The notes under the pieces: model-generated
What the model saw: the letters and a program-made list of their open reading frames with translations, nothing else
Database searches by the model: none
Told to the model about the DNA's origin: nothing
Part shown: positions 8,999 to 18,698 of the stretch, in pieces
How positions within the stretch are numbered: the stretch's first letter is position 1
Layout: each line of letters begins with the position of its first letter
Translations under genes and position numbers: made by a program
From: Desulfurobacteriaceae bacterium
GTDB lineage: Bacteria; Aquificota; Aquificia; Desulfurobacteriales; Desulfurobacteriaceae
Assembly (NCBI GenBank): GCA_027068415.1
Contig: JAMOTD010000009.1
Span: forward strand, 62,001 to 126,000
Reading direction: 5' to 3'
DNA length: 64,000 bases

Positions 8999-9759
8999 AC
9001 CTTTTTGACTCTCTCATTTTGGGAATCGTTGAGGGGATAACTGAGTTCCTTCCGATTTCATCAACGGGGCACATGATATTGGTAAGCCACCTGTTGGGGC
9101 TCAAGCAAAACGCTTTTGAGAAGACCTTTGAGATAGCGATTCAGCTGGGAGCGATAATGTCGGTAATCTTCATCTACCGGGATAGGCTAAAGGGAAACCT
9201 TGAGCTATGGAAAAAGTTAATAGCCGCCTTTATTCCCACCGGAATTCTCGGCCTGCTCCTTCACGGCTACATTGAAAAGCTCTTCAGCCCCTTCGTTGTA
9301 AGCGTAATGCTGATTGTCTGGGGGGTGATTTTTATAGTTGTGGAGCTCCTATATAAAGAGAAAGAGCACCACGTAGAGAGACCGGAGGAGATAAGCTACC
9401 TTAAGGCCGTGGGGATAGGCCTCTTCCAGTCCCTTGCAATGGTTCCAGGAACCTCCCGCTCCGGGGCAACCATAATCGGAGGAATGCTCTTGGGGATGAA
9501 GAGGGTTGCGGCAACCGAATTCTCCTTCCTCCTTGCAATACCGACTATGCTTGCTGCAACCGGATTTGAACTTTTAAAAAACTTTGACTCTATAGACTTT
9601 CATAACGGTATAATACTCTTGGTGGGCTTCCTAACAGCCTTTATATCGGCTTTCTTTGCTGTAAAGTGGCTCTTAAACTTTATAAAGAGCCACACCTTTA
9701 TACCTTTCGGGATTTATAGAATAGTAGTAGGAATTATTTTCCTGCTCTTAGTGTTATAG
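8995..9759 (+). CDS. uppP: Undecaprenyl-diphosphatase
   Basis: Integral membrane enzyme that dephosphorylates undecaprenyl diphosphate to recycle the lipid carrier for peptidoglycan and other surface polymers. Seen: GIVEGITEFLPISSTGHM near the N-terminus with the catalytic Glu, and MVPGTSRSGATI with the phosphate-binding Ser/Arg, plus about eight hydrophobic segments. The 254-residue length is normal. It starts on the ATGA overlap with thiL and is followed after 9 nt by pilT. Confidence 0.95.
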   Translation: MNLFDSLILGIVEGITEFLPISSTGHMILVSHLLGLKQNAFEKTFEIAIQLGAIMSVIFIYRDRLKGNLELWKKLIAAFIPTGILGLLLHGYIEKLFSPFVVSVMLIVWGVIFIVVELLYKEKEHHVERPEEISYLKAVGIGLFQSLAMVPGTSRSGATIIGGMLLGMKRVAATEFSFLLAIPTMLAATGFELLKNFDSIDFHNGIILLVGFLTAFISAFFAVKWLLNFIKSHTFIPFGIYRIVVGIIFLLLVL

Positions 9760-9768
9760 GGAGGAACG

Positions 9769-10845
9769 ATGGCCGTAACTATGCTTCAGCTTCTAAAAGA
9801 AGTTGTTGAAAGGGGAGGCTCCGACCTCCACATTGCTCCGGGGAGCCCTCCGAGGGTAAGGGTTTTGGGAGAGCTAATTCCCCTTACCGAATACGGAACT
9901 CTCAGTGCAACGGATACAAAAAACCTCATATACAGCGTCTTGACAGACGCACAGAAGAAGCGGCTTGAGGAGGAGCTTGAGCTTGACTTCTCTTTCGGAA
10001 TGAAGAACGTCGCAAGGTTCAGGGGAAACGCCTACTTCCAGAGGCAGAGCTTGGCCGCAGCGTTCAGGTTAATCCCCTTTGAGATTCCCGACTTTGACAG
10101 CCTCGGCCTTCCGTCGGTAATAAAGAGCTTTGCCCACAAGGATAAAGGACTCGTCCTGGTTACGGGACCCACCGGCTCGGGTAAGTCAACCACCCTTGCC
10201 TCCCTCATAAAAATCATAAACGACACCTACCCCTACCACATAATCACGATTGAAGACCCGATAGAGTTCATCTACGACCACAACAAATCCCTAATTACTC
10301 AAAGGGAGCTGGGCAACGATACAAAGAGCTTTGCAAGGGCTTTAAGGGCGGCTCTTCGTGAAGACCCGGATGTTATCCTGGTCGGCGAGATGAGGGACCC
10401 GGAAACGATTGAAGCAGCCTTAACCGCCGCCGAGACCGGACACCTTGTTTTCTCAACGCTCCACACAAACTCAACGATAGAGACAATCAACCGTATAGTT
10501 GACGTTTTTCCGGCCGAAAAACAGGCCCAAATCAGAACTCAACTCTCCTTCGTCTTAATCGGCGCAGTGGCCCAGAAACTCCTAAAGAGGAAAGACGGAA
10601 GGGGAAGAGTTGCGGCAACGGAGGTCTTTATCCCGACGCCGGCAATCAGGAACCTCATCAGGGAGAATAAACTCCACCAGATTTACTCAATGATGCAGAC
10701 GGGACAGGCCTCAACCGGAATGATTACGATGAATCAGAGCCTTGCAAAACTTTACGTTGAAGGTATAATAGAGATTGAGGAAGCCAAGAAAGTCTCTCCC
10801 GATACCAAAGAGCTTGAAACTCTAATTAGGGCTTACTCCGTTTAG
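9769..10845 (+). CDS. pilT: Type IV pilus retraction ATPase PilT
   Basis: Hexameric cytoplasmic ATPase that drives pilus retraction and twitching. Seen: GGSDLHIAPG at the N-terminus, Walker A GPTGSGKSTT near residue 138, the Asp box, the Walker B region VGEMRDPETIEAAL, and the AETGHLVFSTLHTNS His box characteristic of PilT as opposed to PilB. The 358-residue length is normal. GGGAGG precedes the ATG. pilC follows 11 nt downstream. No pilin or PilB gene is in the window. Confidence 0.94.
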   Translation: MAVTMLQLLKEVVERGGSDLHIAPGSPPRVRVLGELIPLTEYGTLSATDTKNLIYSVLTDAQKKRLEEELELDFSFGMKNVARFRGNAYFQRQSLAAAFRLIPFEIPDFDSLGLPSVIKSFAHKDKGLVLVTGPTGSGKSTTLASLIKIINDTYPYHIITIEDPIEFIYDHNKSLITQRELGNDTKSFARALRAALREDPDVILVGEMRDPETIEAALTAAETGHLVFSTLHTNSTIETINRIVDVFPAEKQAQIRTQLSFVLIGAVAQKLLKRKDGRGRVAATEVFIPTPAIRNLIRENKLHQIYSMMQTGQASTGMITMNQSLAKLYVEGIIEIEEAKKVSPDTKELETLIRAYSV

Positions 10846-10856
10846 GATAGAGGAAA

Positions 10857-12071
10857 ATGGCAATCTACAAGTACGTTGGAAGGGACGTCCTTGACAGGAG
10901 AAAGAGAGGGTTTATTGAGGCCGACAACATTGAGCTTGCAAGGGAGCTCCTCTTAGGCAAAGGAATTGTAGTAATTGAAAAGTTAACGGAAGATAAATCT
11001 ATCTTAAAGAAAAATATCTCCGTGCCCTTCCTTAACAAAATATCCCTCAAGGACATACTTATATTCACAAGGCAGCTTTACGCAATGGTTCACGCCGGAA
11101 TTCCCCTCATCCAGGCCCTAAGGGTAATAAAAGAGCAGATTCCCAACAGAATGTTCAAGAACATAATTGAGGAGATGGCATCCTTCATTGAGGAGGGAGG
11201 CAGATTTTCAACAGCCCTTTCAAAGTACAGGGACGTCTTTGGAGACCTCTACATCTCAATGATTAGGGCTGCAGAAGCGGCCGGTACGCTTGAAGAGACC
11301 TTAAAGCGGCTGGCCGAGTACCTTGAGAAGGTTGAGAAGCTAAGGGGTAAAGTTAAGAGCGCAATGTTCTACCCCGTCTTCGTTCTGATAGTTGCGACGG
11401 TGATAATAACCGGAATCCTCGTATTCATTATTCCCACTTTCCAACAGCTCTATGCAGACCTCGGAGGGGAACTCCCAGGCCTAACTCAAATGGTTATAAA
11501 CGCCAGCAACTGGCTCAGGGACTACATCGGCTGGTTAATCCTCTTTATCGTCCTCTTCGTCATAGTCTTCATTCAGGCAAGGAAGATAAAGAAGTTCAAG
11601 TACATCACCGACTACGCCCTTCTGAGAGTACCGATTTTCGGAGAGCTGGTATTAAAGAGCAGCGTTGCCAACTTTGCAAGGACTTTAGCTTCAATGGTTT
11701 CAAGCGGTATAAACATACTTGACGCCCTCCAAATCTCTGCAGAGACCTCAAACAATGAGGTGATAAGGGAAGCAATCCTTGACGTTAAGGCTCAAGTTGA
11801 GAAGGGTATCAATTTATCAACCGCCCTCTCAAAGCACATCATCTTCCCGCCGATGCTGGTCAACATGGTGGCAATAGGCGAGCAGGCAGGAAACCTTGAC
11901 GAGATGTTAAGCAAAGTCGCCGACTTCTACGAGGAAGAGGTTGACAGAACCGTTGACGGCCTTACATCCCTTATTGAGCCTTTAATGATTGTCTTCATCG
12001 GCGGGATAATCGGCGTAATTATCGTCGCAATGTACCTACCAATCTTTAAGATTGGAGAGCTCATAAGGTAG
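10857..12071 (+). CDS. pilC: Type IV pilus inner-membrane platform protein PilC (GspF family)
   Basis: A 404-residue polytopic platform protein that couples the pilus ATPases to the growing fibre. Seen: two T2SF/GspF repeats, the first starting at DILIFTRQLYAMVHAGIPL (about residue 65) and the second at ANFARTLASMVSSGINILDAL (about residue 270), with three membrane segments including the C-terminal MIVFIGGIIGVIIVAMYLPIF. The last 11 nt overlap the convergent acetyltransferase gene. Confidence 0.92.
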   Translation: MAIYKYVGRDVLDRRKRGFIEADNIELARELLLGKGIVVIEKLTEDKSILKKNISVPFLNKISLKDILIFTRQLYAMVHAGIPLIQALRVIKEQIPNRMFKNIIEEMASFIEEGGRFSTALSKYRDVFGDLYISMIRAAEAAGTLEETLKRLAEYLEKVEKLRGKVKSAMFYPVFVLIVATVIITGILVFIIPTFQQLYADLGGELPGLTQMVINASNWLRDYIGWLILFIVLFVIVFIQARKIKKFKYITDYALLRVPIFGELVLKSSVANFARTLASMVSSGINILDALQISAETSNNEVIREAILDVKAQVEKGINLSTALSKHIIFPPMLVNMVAIGEQAGNLDEMLSKVADFYEEEVDRTVDGLTSLIEPLMIVFIGGIIGVIIVAMYLPIFKIGELIR

Positions 12072-12549
12072 GGGCTTCAACAAGGTACCAGAAAACCCCG
12101 TCCTCGTAGTAGGAGAAGAGCTCTTTAAAGCCCCACCTTTTGAAGCTTTTAAGGGCTCCCCTGTGGACGTCTGCCCTATAAGGGGGAGGAGTTAAAGAGG
12201 CAAAGGCCTTCACGAGAGCCCTTCCCAGCCCCTTTCCCCTGTAAGGGGGCTTAACGAAGATGTCGTATATGTAGCTGTAATCCTTCAGCTTTCTTCCGTA
12301 GAGGAAACCCGCCGGCTCGTTTCCTTTTTTCAAAATGAGGAGGTAAGAGTTGGGCTTTGCCTTGTAGTTCCTGTAGTAGTCAATGGCCCTGTACTTTGAC
12401 TGGTAAACAGAGAGGCCTCTTTCGGGACTTCCGTAAACCTCTCCCAAAAACTCCTTCAGGAGCGGAAAGAAAGAGTCAAAGTCTTTCATATAATTCCACC
12501 TCTCAATCTCCATTCCTTCGGGGAGCGAAAAGGTGAACGTAGAGCTCAT
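12061..12549 (-). CDS. GNAT-family N-acetyltransferase
   Basis: A 162-residue GCN5-related acetyltransferase. Seen: the acetyl-CoA loop in VKPPYRGKGLGRALVKAF (Q/R-x-x-G-x-G/A type) and a preceding beta-strand YDIFV. The substrate is unknown. I start at ATG 12549 because AAAGGAG lies 6 nt upstream on the minus strand. That start overlaps, head to head, the first 17 nt of the divergent MATE gene, and its 3' end overlaps pilC by 11 nt. The gene is therefore embedded between two opposite-strand genes with no intergenic DNA. Confidence 0.85.
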   Translation of the reverse strand: MSSTFTFSLPEGMEIERWNYMKDFDSFFPLLKEFLGEVYGSPERGLSVYQSKYRAIDYYRNYKAKPNSYLLILKKGNEPAGFLYGRKLKDYSYIYDIFVKPPYRGKGLGRALVKAFASLTPPPYRADVHRGALKSFKRWGFKELFSYYEDGVFWYLVEAPTL

Positions 12550-13786
12550 CAAACTCTCCTTTCCAATTCTCCTGTCAAACTGGATTTACGCCTTCCAGAG
12601 CTTTGTAATTCTCCTATCGGTTTCAGGACTCGGCGATGAAGTTATTGCCGGAGTTGGTTTTGCGTCAACCCTGATATGGCTCCTCTACGGAATTGACGAG
12701 GCGGTCTATACGGGAATCGCAGTACTTACAACCTCAAGGTTGAGGGAGGAAGAGAGGGTGGGAAGGTTTATCGTCTACGGTTTTATCCTGTCGGTAGCCG
12801 TAGCGCTGCCCATCTACGCCTTCGGGCAGGAGCTCCTGTCCTCCTTCCTCTCCCTCTTCGGGGTTAAGGGAAGGAGCCTTGAAGCGGCGGTAAACTTTAC
12901 AGAGCCCGTAATTCTCCTCCTTCCGCTGGTCTTAACGACAAACGCACTGAACGCCCTCTTTAACGGAGCGGGAAGGACGAAGGAGATTTTCTACGGAACC
13001 CTCCTCGTCCTGATTTTCAACCTGATTCTCCTCCCACTTTTGGTTCCCCGGCTGGGGGAGGAGGGGGCAGGCTGGTCGGTCGCCCTCTCCGAGTCGCTGG
13101 CCTCACTCTACTACTTAGCAGTTGCCCTTAAAAGTAAGGAGCTAAATCCCTTAAACGATTTCAGAGTAGCCGTAAAGGAGCTCCTTGAGGTGGTAAGAGT
13201 AGGGCTTCCGGCTGGGGTTGAGGAGACGGTTTCCTCCCTCTCCTACAACGTCTTTACGGGCCTGGTTGCAGTCTGCGGAACGAAAGCCCTGGCGGCCTTT
13301 CAGGTGGGTTTAAGGGTTGAGGGGATTGCGGCGGCGGTCGGTTTCTCCCTCCTTGACGCGGCTCTGCCCTTCATAGGGCAGGTAAAGGGGGAGCTCTTAA
13401 GGAGGAGAATTAAAGAGCTGATAAAAACGGCGAGCCTGCTGGGAGCTCTGGTGGGAGCCCTTCTTCTGCTCTTTTCCTACCCGAGCCTCTACCTCTTTGA
13501 GCTTGACGAGGAGGTAAAAAGGTTAAGCCTCCTCTACCTGTCAATTGCCGCCCTCTCTCAGCCCTTTTTCACCCTAAGCTGTAGCTTAACGGGAGCCCTC
13601 AGGGCTTTAAGAAGGACGGAGGTTGAAGCCTTTATAAACCTGAGCAGTTTCTGGCTTTTACGGATTGCCCCATCCTGGCTGGCGTTAAAGTTTATCCACT
13701 CAGCCCTCATTCCTTGGGGAGCAATGGGGGTTGAGAGCGTAATAAGGAGCCTTCTTCTCTTAAGGGCCGTAAAGAGGTACGTTTAA
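12533..13786 (+). CDS. MATE-family multidrug/toxin efflux protein
   Basis: A 417-residue polytopic membrane protein with about twelve hydrophobic segments. The N-terminal ELIKLSFPILLSNW and the NALFNGAGRTK loop are typical of the MATE family, which exports cationic drugs or metabolites in exchange for H+ or Na+. The start is GTG 12533, with GGGGAG 7 nt upstream. It overlaps the divergent acetyltransferase at its 5' end (17 nt) and the convergent histidine kinase at its 3' end (4 nt). The substrate is unknown. Confidence 0.88.
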   Translation: MNVELIKLSFPILLSNWIYAFQSFVILLSVSGLGDEVIAGVGFASTLIWLLYGIDEAVYTGIAVLTTSRLREEERVGRFIVYGFILSVAVALPIYAFGQELLSSFLSLFGVKGRSLEAAVNFTEPVILLLPLVLTTNALNALFNGAGRTKEIFYGTLLVLIFNLILLPLLVPRLGEEGAGWSVALSESLASLYYLAVALKSKELNPLNDFRVAVKELLEVVRVGLPAGVEETVSSLSYNVFTGLVAVCGTKALAAFQVGLRVEGIAAAVGFSLLDAALPFIGQVKGELLRRRIKELIKTASLLGALVGALLLLFSYPSLYLFELDEEVKRLSLLYLSIAALSQPFFTLSCSLTGALRALRRTEVEAFINLSSFWLLRIAPSWLALKFIHSALIPWGAMGVESVIRSLLLLRAVKRYV

Positions 13787-15747
13787 AGGGGGAGCTCTAC
13801 AACGAAGGTGTTCCTATCAACGGTGTAGATTCTCCCTCCGTGGTCTTCTATTATCTTTTTAACTATTGAGAGGCCGAGCCCCCAGCCCTCCTCTTTGGTG
13901 GAGACGTACGGGCTAAAGAGCCTATCCATTATCTCCTCGGGAATTCCCGGACCGTTATCTCTAAAGACTACGAAGACCCTTCCGTCCTTATAGGTCGTTG
14001 AGACCTTTACCTCAGTAGCCCCGGCATCTATGCTGTTCTCAATCAGGTTTATCAAGACCTCTCTAAAGAGGCTCCTGTCAATTGGAATTTTGGGAATGTC
14101 TTCAAATTCAAAGGAGAGCTTTATTTTAGAGCTGTAAGGTTCAAGGGAGCTCTTTATCAGGGAGTTGAGGTCGGTTAACCTCTTCTCCGGCAGAGGAAGC
14201 CTTGAGAACTTCCTGAACTCGTCTATGAGGCGCTTTATTACCTCAACCTCCTCAAGGATTGAGTCAACGGCCTTGTCAACAATCTCCTCAAGCTTGGGGT
14301 TGCCTCTCTTTAACTGCCTCCTTATTCTCTCAGCGTTGAGCGTAATGGGAGTGAGGGGATTCTTTATTTCGTGGGCAATTCTCCTTGCAACCTCCCTCCA
14401 GGCCTCGGCCTTCTTCGCCCTTACAAGGTCTGAAACGTCTTCTATTATCAAAACCCTATCCTCTATTTCGGGAGGTGAGATAAGCTCTACCGTGAGGAAC
14501 TTCTCCCTTCCGTTAATCTCTTCTCTAACCTCCGTCCTCCCTTTACCCCTTTCAAGAAGCTCTCTTACGGCCTTTAAGAGGGATGGATAGCGGGATAGGA
14601 GCTCCCACAGAAGACACCCCTTACTTGAGTCGCTGAGGGAAAAGAGCTTTTTAGCCTCGCGGTTGCAGGAGATTACCCTACCGGAGTAGTCAAAAGTTAT
14701 TATCGCGGGAGAAATAGCGTTTAATATCTCCTCAAGATACCTCCTATTCTCTTCAAGGTCTTTATTCAGGCGCCTGAGTTGCTCAACCATTTCATTGAAG
14801 GCGTGGATTACGTGCTTGAGCTCGTCGGTTGCCTCCTCCTCGGGTATTTTTACAGAGAGCTCCCCCTTCCCTATCTTCTGGGTAGCCCTGTAGAGGGCCT
14901 CAATGGGTACTGAGATTCTCCTCTCAAAGTAGCGGGCAAACCAGAGAGCACCGAAGAGGACTGCAAGCCCCATAAAGCCGAAGGTAACGGTATAAACTGT
15001 TTTTATGGGAGTTTTGTAAGCCACGAGGGTCTGGTAGTTTGAGTGGAGCTCCCTGATCGTTGAGATTTCGGAGAAGAGCTTATCGGGTATCCTCTTTGAG
15101 ATGCAGACAAAGGCTTTCCCTTTCCTCTTACACAGGACGGCCTGCTTTGAGCGCTTCTCAAGGAAGAAGTACCTCTCCAACTTCTCTATGTGGGAAATAT
15201 CCTCTCCGGAAAGGGGAAAATTACCGACCCTATAAACCCTCCTGCCCTCCTTCCTGAAGAAACCGTCTATCCCGTAAGCCTTCAGGGTATAGGGGTAAAC
15301 CCTCTTCCTCGCCCAGAGCTGGTCAAGGCGCCTCTCAAGGTCTTTGGATATAAAGTTTAAAAAGTCGTTTACAGTATCGTTTGAGGTGTTGACTATCCGG
15401 CTTACCTGAATCCTGAGAAGCCTGTCAAGGCCTTTGTTAATAACGCCAGATGCCAAAAAAATTGAGAAGAGCGCCGGCCCAAGGATGAGGAGAAGGAAGG
15501 CAGTAAAGATTTTTACCTTTATATTTGTCTTAAACTGGGGGAAAAAGAAAAGGGCAAGGTTCCTGACGAAGAAGACAAAGAGAACGGTCAAAACGATAAG
15601 AATAAGGGCAAAGAGAACGTGAAAGATAGGGTTGTTAAGGTAGAACTCCCCCGCAAGGGAGGAGACAAAGGAGACCCCGAAGTAGCCGACCAAGAGTATA
15701 ACGAGCAGGAAAACAAGGGCTAAAAGGACTTTCCTCCTGCTATCCAC
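13783..15747 (-). CDS. Membrane sensor histidine kinase, NtrY-like
   Basis: 654 residues. Order: three N-terminal membrane segments (about 8-28, 39-70, 83-108), an extracytoplasmic sensor region, a fourth membrane segment (about 250-270), HAMP, a PAS domain from about residue 340, HisKA with the phosphoacceptor His in RRIAHEIKNPLTP, then HATPase with ENSIDAGA (N box), DNGPGIP (G1) and GWGLGLSIV (G2). This is the NtrY architecture, which senses nitrogen or redox status in relatives. No response regulator is nearby, so it is an orphan kinase. The GTG start overlaps the upstream NAD(P)HX repair gene by 8 nt. Confidence 0.88.
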   Translation of the reverse strand: MDSRRKVLLALVFLLVILLVGYFGVSFVSSLAGEFYLNNPIFHVLFALILIVLTVLFVFFVRNLALFFFPQFKTNIKVKIFTAFLLLILGPALFSIFLASGVINKGLDRLLRIQVSRIVNTSNDTVNDFLNFISKDLERRLDQLWARKRVYPYTLKAYGIDGFFRKEGRRVYRVGNFPLSGEDISHIEKLERYFFLEKRSKQAVLCKRKGKAFVCISKRIPDKLFSEISTIRELHSNYQTLVAYKTPIKTVYTVTFGFMGLAVLFGALWFARYFERRISVPIEALYRATQKIGKGELSVKIPEEEATDELKHVIHAFNEMVEQLRRLNKDLEENRRYLEEILNAISPAIITFDYSGRVISCNREAKKLFSLSDSSKGCLLWELLSRYPSLLKAVRELLERGKGRTEVREEINGREKFLTVELISPPEIEDRVLIIEDVSDLVRAKKAEAWREVARRIAHEIKNPLTPITLNAERIRRQLKRGNPKLEEIVDKAVDSILEEVEVIKRLIDEFRKFSRLPLPEKRLTDLNSLIKSSLEPYSSKIKLSFEFEDIPKIPIDRSLFREVLINLIENSIDAGATEVKVSTTYKDGRVFVVFRDNGPGIPEEIMDRLFSPYVSTKEEGWGLGLSIVKKIIEDHGGRIYTVDRNTFVVELPL

Positions 15748-17353
15748 CTACAATCTCTCTAAGGGAGGTTATAAAGGCAAACCTCTCTCTCTTTCCCTCT
15801 CTCTCAAACTTCTTTACTGTCTGGATGGCACGGGGAAGGTAGTCAATAAGGTCGGTAGCCACGAGGGCTTCCTCAGTAAGCTCCTGTGCGGCAATGTCGC
15901 CGGCAAGGGAGTGGATGTAAACCCCGAACTTGGCAGAGTCCTCCGGCTCTACTCCCATTGCAGAGAGAGCTCCGATAACACCGGCAAGAACGTCTCCCGT
16001 TCCGGCAGTCGCCATTCCCGGGTTTCCGATAACGTTAACGTAGCTCTTACCAGAGGGAGTTGCAATAACGGTTCTTCCGCTCTTTAAAACCAGAATAGCG
16101 CCAAAGTGTGAGGCAAAATCGGAGGCAACCTTGGTTAAGTCCTTAAGAATTTCCTCTTTAGTTAGACCCGAAATCCTTGAGAATTCACCTATGTGGGGGG
16201 TAAGGATAACAGGCTCCTCCTTTAGCTTCAAAATCTCGGTAGAGCCGGCAAGGGCGTTGATTCCGTCGGCATCTATGACCATGGGGAGCTTACACTCCTT
16301 AACGAACTCTCTTACGAGCTCGTAAGTTTCGGGGAAGCTCCCCAAACCCGGCCCGATTACAACGGCAGAGAACTTACCCTTCTCAATTACGGCCAAGAGC
16401 TCCTCAAGGGAGTCTATCCCGAGGAAGCCTTTCCCGTCGTCTTTAACGGGAATGCTCATAACCTCTGTAAGCTTGTTCTCAAATATGTCGTTAAGTGAGG
16501 CGGGAACTATAACGCTTACGAGCCCCGCGCCGCTCCTCAGGGCGGCCTGAGCGCTCATTGCGGGAGCTCCCGTCTTCCCCCTTGAGCCGCCGATAATAGC
16601 AACGTGGCCGTAGGTGTACTTGTGGCTCATAATCTCTCTAATAGGATAAGTAAAGGCAACCTCGTCAAGGGTTAAGAGGAACCTGTCGGGACCTATGAGG
16701 TTCGGAACGTCCTCAGGAATTGAGATGTCAACTACGAAGAGCTCCCCTACGCTGTAGCAGGCAGGGGGCATAACGTGGGCAACTTTGGGGAAGGCAAAAG
16801 TAACGGTATAGTCGGCTTTAACGTGGGGGCCGATGACCTCGCCGGTATCGGCACTTAAACCCGACGGTATGTCAACCGAGACAACCGTTTTATTGAGCTT
16901 ATTTATAAAGTCAACCAGTTCGGCGTAAAAGCCCGAAAGGGGCTTTGAGAGTCCAGTTCCGAAAAGAGCATCAACGATAAAGTCACACTCCTTTGCAAAG
17001 GTGTAGAGCTCAAAAAGCTTTTCGGTCGTATCTACAATGTGAATCGGAACGGGAAGAGTTGAGAGAATCTCGGCGTTCTTCCTCGCATCACCCTTGAGCT
17101 CCTCAACGGGAGCGGTAAGGATAACCTCAACGTCGTACCCCATGTTGTAGAGGTTCCTCGCAACTGCAAGGCCGTCTCCGCCGTTATTGCCCTTACCGCA
17201 GACGACGAGGGCGGAAGTACCCTCTACCCTGCCGTATATAACCTCACAGACTCCTCTTGCGGCGTTCTCCATCAGGACGATTCCCGGAATACCGAGAACC
17301 TCTATGGCGTGGTTATCTATCTCCCTCATCTCAGCCGACTTTACGAGCCTCAT
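15740..17353 (-). CDS. nnrD: Bifunctional NAD(P)HX epimerase / ADP-dependent NAD(P)HX dehydratase
   Basis: Repairs hydrated NADH and NADPH, damage that is more frequent at high temperature. The N-terminal epimerase domain (about residues 1-215) shows MREIDNHAI, VCGKGNNGGDGLAVARNL and SVDIPSGLSADTGEV. The C-terminal ribokinase-like dehydratase (about 225-510) shows GGSRGKTGAPAMSAQAALRSGAG, DADGINAL, TPHIGEF and GTGDVLAGVIGAL. Its ATG overlaps the def stop codon as ATGA. Fusion of both activities in 537 residues is usual in bacteria. Confidence 0.94.
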   Translation of the reverse strand: MRLVKSAEMREIDNHAIEVLGIPGIVLMENAARGVCEVIYGRVEGTSALVVCGKGNNGGDGLAVARNLYNMGYDVEVILTAPVEELKGDARKNAEILSTLPVPIHIVDTTEKLFELYTFAKECDFIVDALFGTGLSKPLSGFYAELVDFINKLNKTVVSVDIPSGLSADTGEVIGPHVKADYTVTFAFPKVAHVMPPACYSVGELFVVDISIPEDVPNLIGPDRFLLTLDEVAFTYPIREIMSHKYTYGHVAIIGGSRGKTGAPAMSAQAALRSGAGLVSVIVPASLNDIFENKLTEVMSIPVKDDGKGFLGIDSLEELLAVIEKGKFSAVVIGPGLGSFPETYELVREFVKECKLPMVIDADGINALAGSTEILKLKEEPVILTPHIGEFSRISGLTKEEILKDLTKVASDFASHFGAILVLKSGRTVIATPSGKSYVNVIGNPGMATAGTGDVLAGVIGALSAMGVEPEDSAKFGVYIHSLAGDIAAQELTEEALVATDLIDYLPRAIQTVKKFEREGKRERFAFITSLREIVGG

Positions 17354-17886
17354 CTCCTTCCCCCGGCAAGCTTCTTTTCGTACTTCTTCTTAAGCTTCTT
17401 GTACTTTTCAAGGGCAAGCCTTCTCTGTAAGGGAGAGAGCCTGTCTATGAAGATTATTCCGTTAAGGTGGTCAAGCTCGTGCTGAAGGGCCCTTGCAAGG
17501 AGGCCTTCGGCTTCCATTTGAAACTCTTTCCCCTCAAGGTCTTGAGCCCTTATAACTACCTTTGCAGCCCTCTTTACCTTCTTCCACAAGCCCGGTAGCG
17601 AAAGGCACCCCTCCTCTGCAACTACTTCGCCTTCGGAGTGGATAATCTCGGGGTTAACAAAGATTAACTTCTCCTCGCCCTGCCTCTCCTTACCGGAGTT
17701 GAGGTCAAGGATAAAAACCCTCTTTAAGACCCCCACCTGATTTGCCGCAAGGCCTACGCCGCCCCTCTTGTACATCGTGTCAAACATATCCTCAACAAGC
17801 TCTTTGAGCTCGGCGTTAAACTCCTCTACTCTCTGAGCCTCTTTCTTTAAAACTTCGTCGGGATAAATTCTAATCTCCCTTTCCAT
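17350..17886 (-). CDS. def: Peptide deformylase
   Basis: Removes the N-formyl group from nascent proteins; metal-dependent. Seen: motif I GVGLAANQVG, motif II EEGCLSLPG with the metal-binding Cys, motif III QHELDHLNG with two metal-binding His and the catalytic Glu. The 178-residue length is normal and includes a Lys-rich C-terminal helix. AGGAGGT lies a few nt before the ATG, fixing the start even though this places the first 40 nt inside the preceding TIM-barrel gene. Confidence 0.96.
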   Translation of the reverse strand: MEREIRIYPDEVLKKEAQRVEEFNAELKELVEDMFDTMYKRGGVGLAANQVGVLKRVFILDLNSGKERQGEEKLIFVNPEIIHSEGEVVAEEGCLSLPGLWKKVKRAAKVVIRAQDLEGKEFQMEAEGLLARALQHELDHLNGIIFIDRLSPLQRRLALEKYKKLKKKYEKKLAGGRR

Positions 17887-18635
17887 TTAAACCTCCTGAG
17901 GGCTTCAAGGCTCTTCTCAATATCGGAAGCCCTTTTGTTTTCAAGGTTAAATATATAGTCAGCTTCTACAGTTTCTAATAGGTCAAAGAACTCCCCGAAA
18001 TTAAAGGTTCCGCTACCCAAGGGAGCGTGCTCGTCGGAGCCACCGCAGTTATCGTGAACGTGGAATTCGTAGATTCTCCCTTTAAAGGCGCCAATCCAGT
18101 CGGAGAGGGGGACTTTTGAGAAGAGGTTAAGGTGTCCCGTATCTATACAAACGCCGACCGAAGGGGGGAGCTCCCTCATAAAGTTCATAAGGTTCTCGGG
18201 GGTGGGGTCAAAGACGTTCTCAAGGGCAATTCTGCCTCCGAACTCCTCAGAGACGAGCCTGAAGGTCTCTACGGCTCTCTTAAACCAGCTATTGTAAAAA
18301 GGGTCAACCTTCTGAGGGTGGTAGCCGGTGTGAAAAACTATAACCTTTGCCCCCAGTACTTTTGAAACAGAAACGGTTTCGGAAAAGCGGCGCCTCGTAG
18401 CCTCAAGAACGTAGGAATCGGAAGCTCCGGGGTTGAGGTCAAGGAAGGGAGCGTGAACAGTTATGGGCCTATCCCCCACCTTCTCCTTTAAGAGGCCGAA
18501 GTCTTTAAAAGTAAAGGTATCAAGGAGCTCGGAAGTAAGCTGGACTTCAACGCCCATTCCCAAAGAGACAATCTCCTCAACCGAGGAGATTTCCCTAAGG
18601 AGCTCCCTCCCGGGCAGGTGGCCGACAATCTCCAT
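17847..18635 (-). CDS. Sugar phosphate isomerase/epimerase-like TIM-barrel protein
   Basis: A 262-residue protein of the xylose isomerase-like/AP endonuclease 2 fold. Seen: ITVHAPFLDLNPG, VIFHTGYHP, ALENVFDPTPENLM, VGVCIDTGHLNL and EFHVHDN, carrying the His, Glu and Asp metal ligands expected of the fold. It could be a sugar isomerase/epimerase or an endonuclease-IV-like enzyme; the motifs favour a general isomerase-like member and no substrate can be assigned. It is the first gene of the minus-strand operon running to the histidine kinase. AGGAGA precedes the ATG. Confidence 0.75.
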   Translation of the reverse strand: MEIVGHLPGRELLREISSVEEIVSLGMGVEVQLTSELLDTFTFKDFGLLKEKVGDRPITVHAPFLDLNPGASDSYVLEATRRRFSETVSVSKVLGAKVIVFHTGYHPQKVDPFYNSWFKRAVETFRLVSEEFGGRIALENVFDPTPENLMNFMRELPPSVGVCIDTGHLNLFSKVPLSDWIGAFKGRIYEFHVHDNCGGSDEHAPLGSGTFNFGEFFDLLETVEADYIFNLENKRASDIEKSLEALRRFKWKGRLEFIPTKF

Positions 18636-18698
18636 ATTCTCTCCTGATAATCGTAAAATTGGAATATTTAACTCTGCTTAAAGTAGTTTGGAGGTAAA

